This document shows positions 7,063-8,492 of a stretch of DNA of 8,492 nt, in pieces. The notes under the pieces were generated by a model. That model searched no databases and was not told the DNA's origin. It was given only the letters and a program-made list of their open reading frames with translations. The DNA comes from Eubacterium sp. UBA3720 (GTDB lineage Bacteria; Bacillota; Clostridia; Lachnospirales; Lachnospiraceae), in contig DFHP01000106.1 in NCBI GenBank assembly GCA_002371335.1, forward strand, positions 1 to 8,492, in the 5' to 3' direction. Both the position numbers and the translations under genes were made by a program. Within the stretch, counting starts at the first letter, position 1; each line of letters starts with the position of its first letter.

Positions 7063-7098
7063 AAAAAAAACAGCAGTCCGAAAACTGCTGTTTTTTTT
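7063..7098. terminator. Bidirectional intrinsic terminator between prs and dapB
   Basis: Eight A, CAGCAG (7071-7076), loop TCCGAAAA (7077-7084), CTGCTG (7085-7090) and eight T form a perfect 14-bp inverted repeat. Read from either strand it gives a six-pair CAGCAG/CTGCTG core followed by a U-run, so it can end the plus-strand murC-prs operon (98 bases after the prs stop) and the minus-strand dapA-dapB operon (31 bases after the dapB stop). Its place exactly between convergent genes supports this. Confidence 0.92.
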
Positions 7099-7128
7099 AC
7101 ATTTATATATTTCCGACGCTTTAACGGT

Positions 7129-7884
7129 TCATCCGATAACATCCGACATATCATACAATCCGGCCGGTCTTCCGGCAAGGAATTTGGCCGCTGCCACCGC
7201 TCCCTTTCCGAATATCGCTCTGGAATACGCCGTATGCCGAAGCTCGATGACTTCATCCACGCCTGCGTAAATGACCTCATGCTCGCCTACGATGGATCCT
7301 CCGCGAACCGCTGATATTCCGATTTCCTTCGGATCGCGTTTCTCATGACGTTCACTTCTGTCAAAGCAGAAGGAATACTCATTATTCATCGCTTCATTGA
7401 TGCTTTCCGCAAGAGCCAGAGCCGTTCCGCTCGGAGCGTCTAACTTACGATTATGATGTTTCTCGACGATCTCCATATCGAATCCTGATGAAGCAAGGAC
7501 TTTTGCTGCCTCCTGAACAAGCTTCATCAGAAGATTGATTCCAAGAGACATATTTGCGGAGCGAAGAATGGCAGCCTCTTTGCTGTAAGCCTGCACCTTT
7601 TCAAGCTGTTCCTCCGTAAGTCCCGTGGTGCACAGTACGACAGGTATGTTTTTTTCCTTTGCAAAGTCAAGGATCCCGTCCACTGCCTTATAATTAGAAA
7701 AATCGATGATCACGTCTGCTTCCACATCACATGTAGAAGGGGAAGTAAATACGGGATACGGTCGATCTCCGTTATCCGCCAGATCGATCCCTGCCACAGC
7801 TTCCGTCTCAGGATCCGCCGCAATCAGATCGGTAAGAACCTTTCCCATATGTCCGCTGCATCCGTTAATTATAATTTTTACCAT
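7129..7884 (-). CDS. dapB: DapB, 4-hydroxy-tetrahydrodipicolinate reductase
   Basis: Reduces 4-hydroxy-tetrahydrodipicolinate with NAD(P)H in the diaminopimelate/lysine pathway. At 251 residues it is a typical, slightly short DapB. The N-terminal Rossmann fold starts with INGCSGHMG (6-14). VIIDFSN lies at 58-64 and the CTTG motif at 85-88. The catalytic and substrate loop is EKHHNRKLDAPSGTA (141-155), with catalytic H143/H144 and K147 matching the E. coli HHRHKVDAPSGTA signature. RGG (194-196) and GEHEV (200-204) follow in the C-terminal domain. The ATG at 7884 is preceded by CAGGAG (7891-7896) with a six-base spacer. It lies 20 bases after the dapA stop and ends just before the shared terminator, so it is the last gene of a dapA-dapB operon. 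Cofactor preference cannot be judged reliably from this sequence. Confidence 0.97.
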   Translation of the reverse strand: MVKIIINGCSGHMGKVLTDLIAADPETEAVAGIDLADNGDRPYPVFTSPSTCDVEADVIIDFSNYKAVDGILDFAKEKNIPVVLCTTGLTEEQLEKVQAYSKEAAILRSANMSLGINLLMKLVQEAAKVLASSGFDMEIVEKHHNRKLDAPSGTALALAESINEAMNNEYSFCFDRSERHEKRDPKEIGISAVRGGSIVGEHEVIYAGVDEVIELRHTAYSRAIFGKGAVAAAKFLAGRPAGLYDMSDVIG

Positions 7885-7904
7885 AATATGCTCCTGTAAT
7901 ATGT

Positions 7905-8492
7905 TTATTTCAACAGTCCGAAATTAATGAGCTCCTGTCTGAGCCTCTCCTCGTTAGCCGGCTCCATCTCGCACATCGGCATGCGAAGCGGACCGCACTC
8001 TTTTCCCAGAAGATTCATCGCTGTTTTTACCGGAATAGGATTCACCTCGCAGAACAGCGCTCCGATCATATTGATCGCGCCCAGCTGCATTTCTCTGCAT
8101 CCTGCCAGATCTCCGTCCAGCATCTTCTGACAAAGCTCGTGCGTATATTTCGGCGCAACGTTTGCCAGTACGGAAATGACTCCCTTTCCGCCAAGAGCCA
8201 TGATCGGCAGTATCTGGTCGTCATCGCCTGAGTATACTTCCAGATCATCTCCGCACAAAGAGATAGTCTTAGCGATCTGTGAAATATTACCGCTTGCAGC
8301 CTTGATTCCTTTAATATTAGGAACATTCTTTGCCAGATATGCCGCAGTCTCAGGAGCGATATTCACGCCTGTCCTGCTGGGCACATTATACATGATGATC
8401 GGAAGTGATACCGACTCTGCGATCGCCGTATAATGTTTGATCAAACCTTTCTGTGTGGCTTTATTATAATATGGCGTAACTACGAGCAGTCC
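7905..8492 (-). CDS. dapA: DapA, 4-hydroxy-tetrahydrodipicolinate synthase (partial, N-terminus outside window)
   Basis: Condenses pyruvate with L-aspartate-4-semialdehyde, the first committed step of diaminopimelate and lysine synthesis. The window holds the C-terminal 195 residues of a family of about 290, so roughly 95-100 N-terminal residues lie beyond 8492. The frame is open to the edge and begins with GLLVVTPYYNKATQKG, which contains the conserved TPYYN of the active site. YNVPSRTG carries the conserved catalytic-triad Tyr. GIKAASGN carries the Schiff-base Lys; many homologues read GIKEATG here. YSGDDDQ follows, typical of the family. A TTG at 8444 could be mistaken for a start, but the upstream TPYYN motif shows it is internal. 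Any promoter or lysine-responsive leader would be outside the window. Related aldolases such as NanA share the fold, but the dapB neighbour supports DapA. Confidence 0.95.
   Translation of the reverse strand, partial: GLLVVTPYYNKATQKGLIKHYTAIAESVSLPIIMYNVPSRTGVNIAPETAAYLAKNVPNIKGIKAASGNISQIAKTISLCGDDLEVYSGDDDQILPIMALGGKGVISVLANVAPKYTHELCQKMLDGDLAGCREMQLGAINMIGALFCEVNPIPVKTAMNLLGKECGPLRMPMCEMEPANEERLRQELINFGLLK

Noticed and set aside
7885..7904. Possible separate promoter for dapB
   Set aside because: The 20-base gap holds the ribosome binding site and no -10/-35 pair, so dapB is best read as cotranscribed with dapA.

Overview
This window looks like ordinary chromosome of a low-to-mid GC Gram-positive Firmicute. 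A Clostridia, Lachnospiraceae-type bacterium is the best guess. The reasons are paired GlgC/GlgD ADP-glucose pyrophosphorylase subunits, a DnaD-domain protein next to a DnaC/DnaI-like ATPase, strong GGAGG-type ribosome binding sites, and A-T rich intergenic DNA with consensus sigma-A promoters. I see no insertion sequence, prophage, tRNA, rRNA or CRISPR array. The family assignments rest on reading motifs, not on a database search.

Layout. (1) Positions 1-1804, minus strand: glgC followed by glgD, overlapping by four bases, with glgD running off the left edge. They are transcribed from a consensus extended -10 promoter about 25 nt upstream of glgC. (2) Positions 1805-2211: a 407-bp A-T rich divergent intergenic region holding the glgC promoter and an outward-facing murC promoter. 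(3) Positions 2212-6965, plus strand: a compact four-gene cluster of murC, a DnaD-domain protein, a DnaC/DnaI-like AAA+ ATPase and a divergent, long PRPP synthetase. Its genes overlap or lie 1 to 50 nt apart. (4) Positions 7063-7098: a perfect A/U-flanked inverted repeat that can terminate transcription from both sides. (5) Positions 7129-8492, minus strand: dapB preceded by dapA, with dapA running off the right edge.

How they fit together. The glg genes make ADP-glucose for glycogen. MurC adds the first amino acid (L-Ala) of the peptidoglycan stem peptide. DapA and DapB make the precursor of meso-diaminopimelate and lysine, so cell-wall supply lies on both sides of the terminator. The two middle genes resemble a helicase-loading pair for chromosome replication, and the last gene of that operon makes PRPP for nucleotide synthesis. 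The operon therefore joins wall synthesis, replication initiation and nucleotide precursor supply under what appears to be one promoter. I found no convincing new system. The most interesting items are this operon arrangement and the unusual PRPP-binding loop of the PRPP synthetase homologue.
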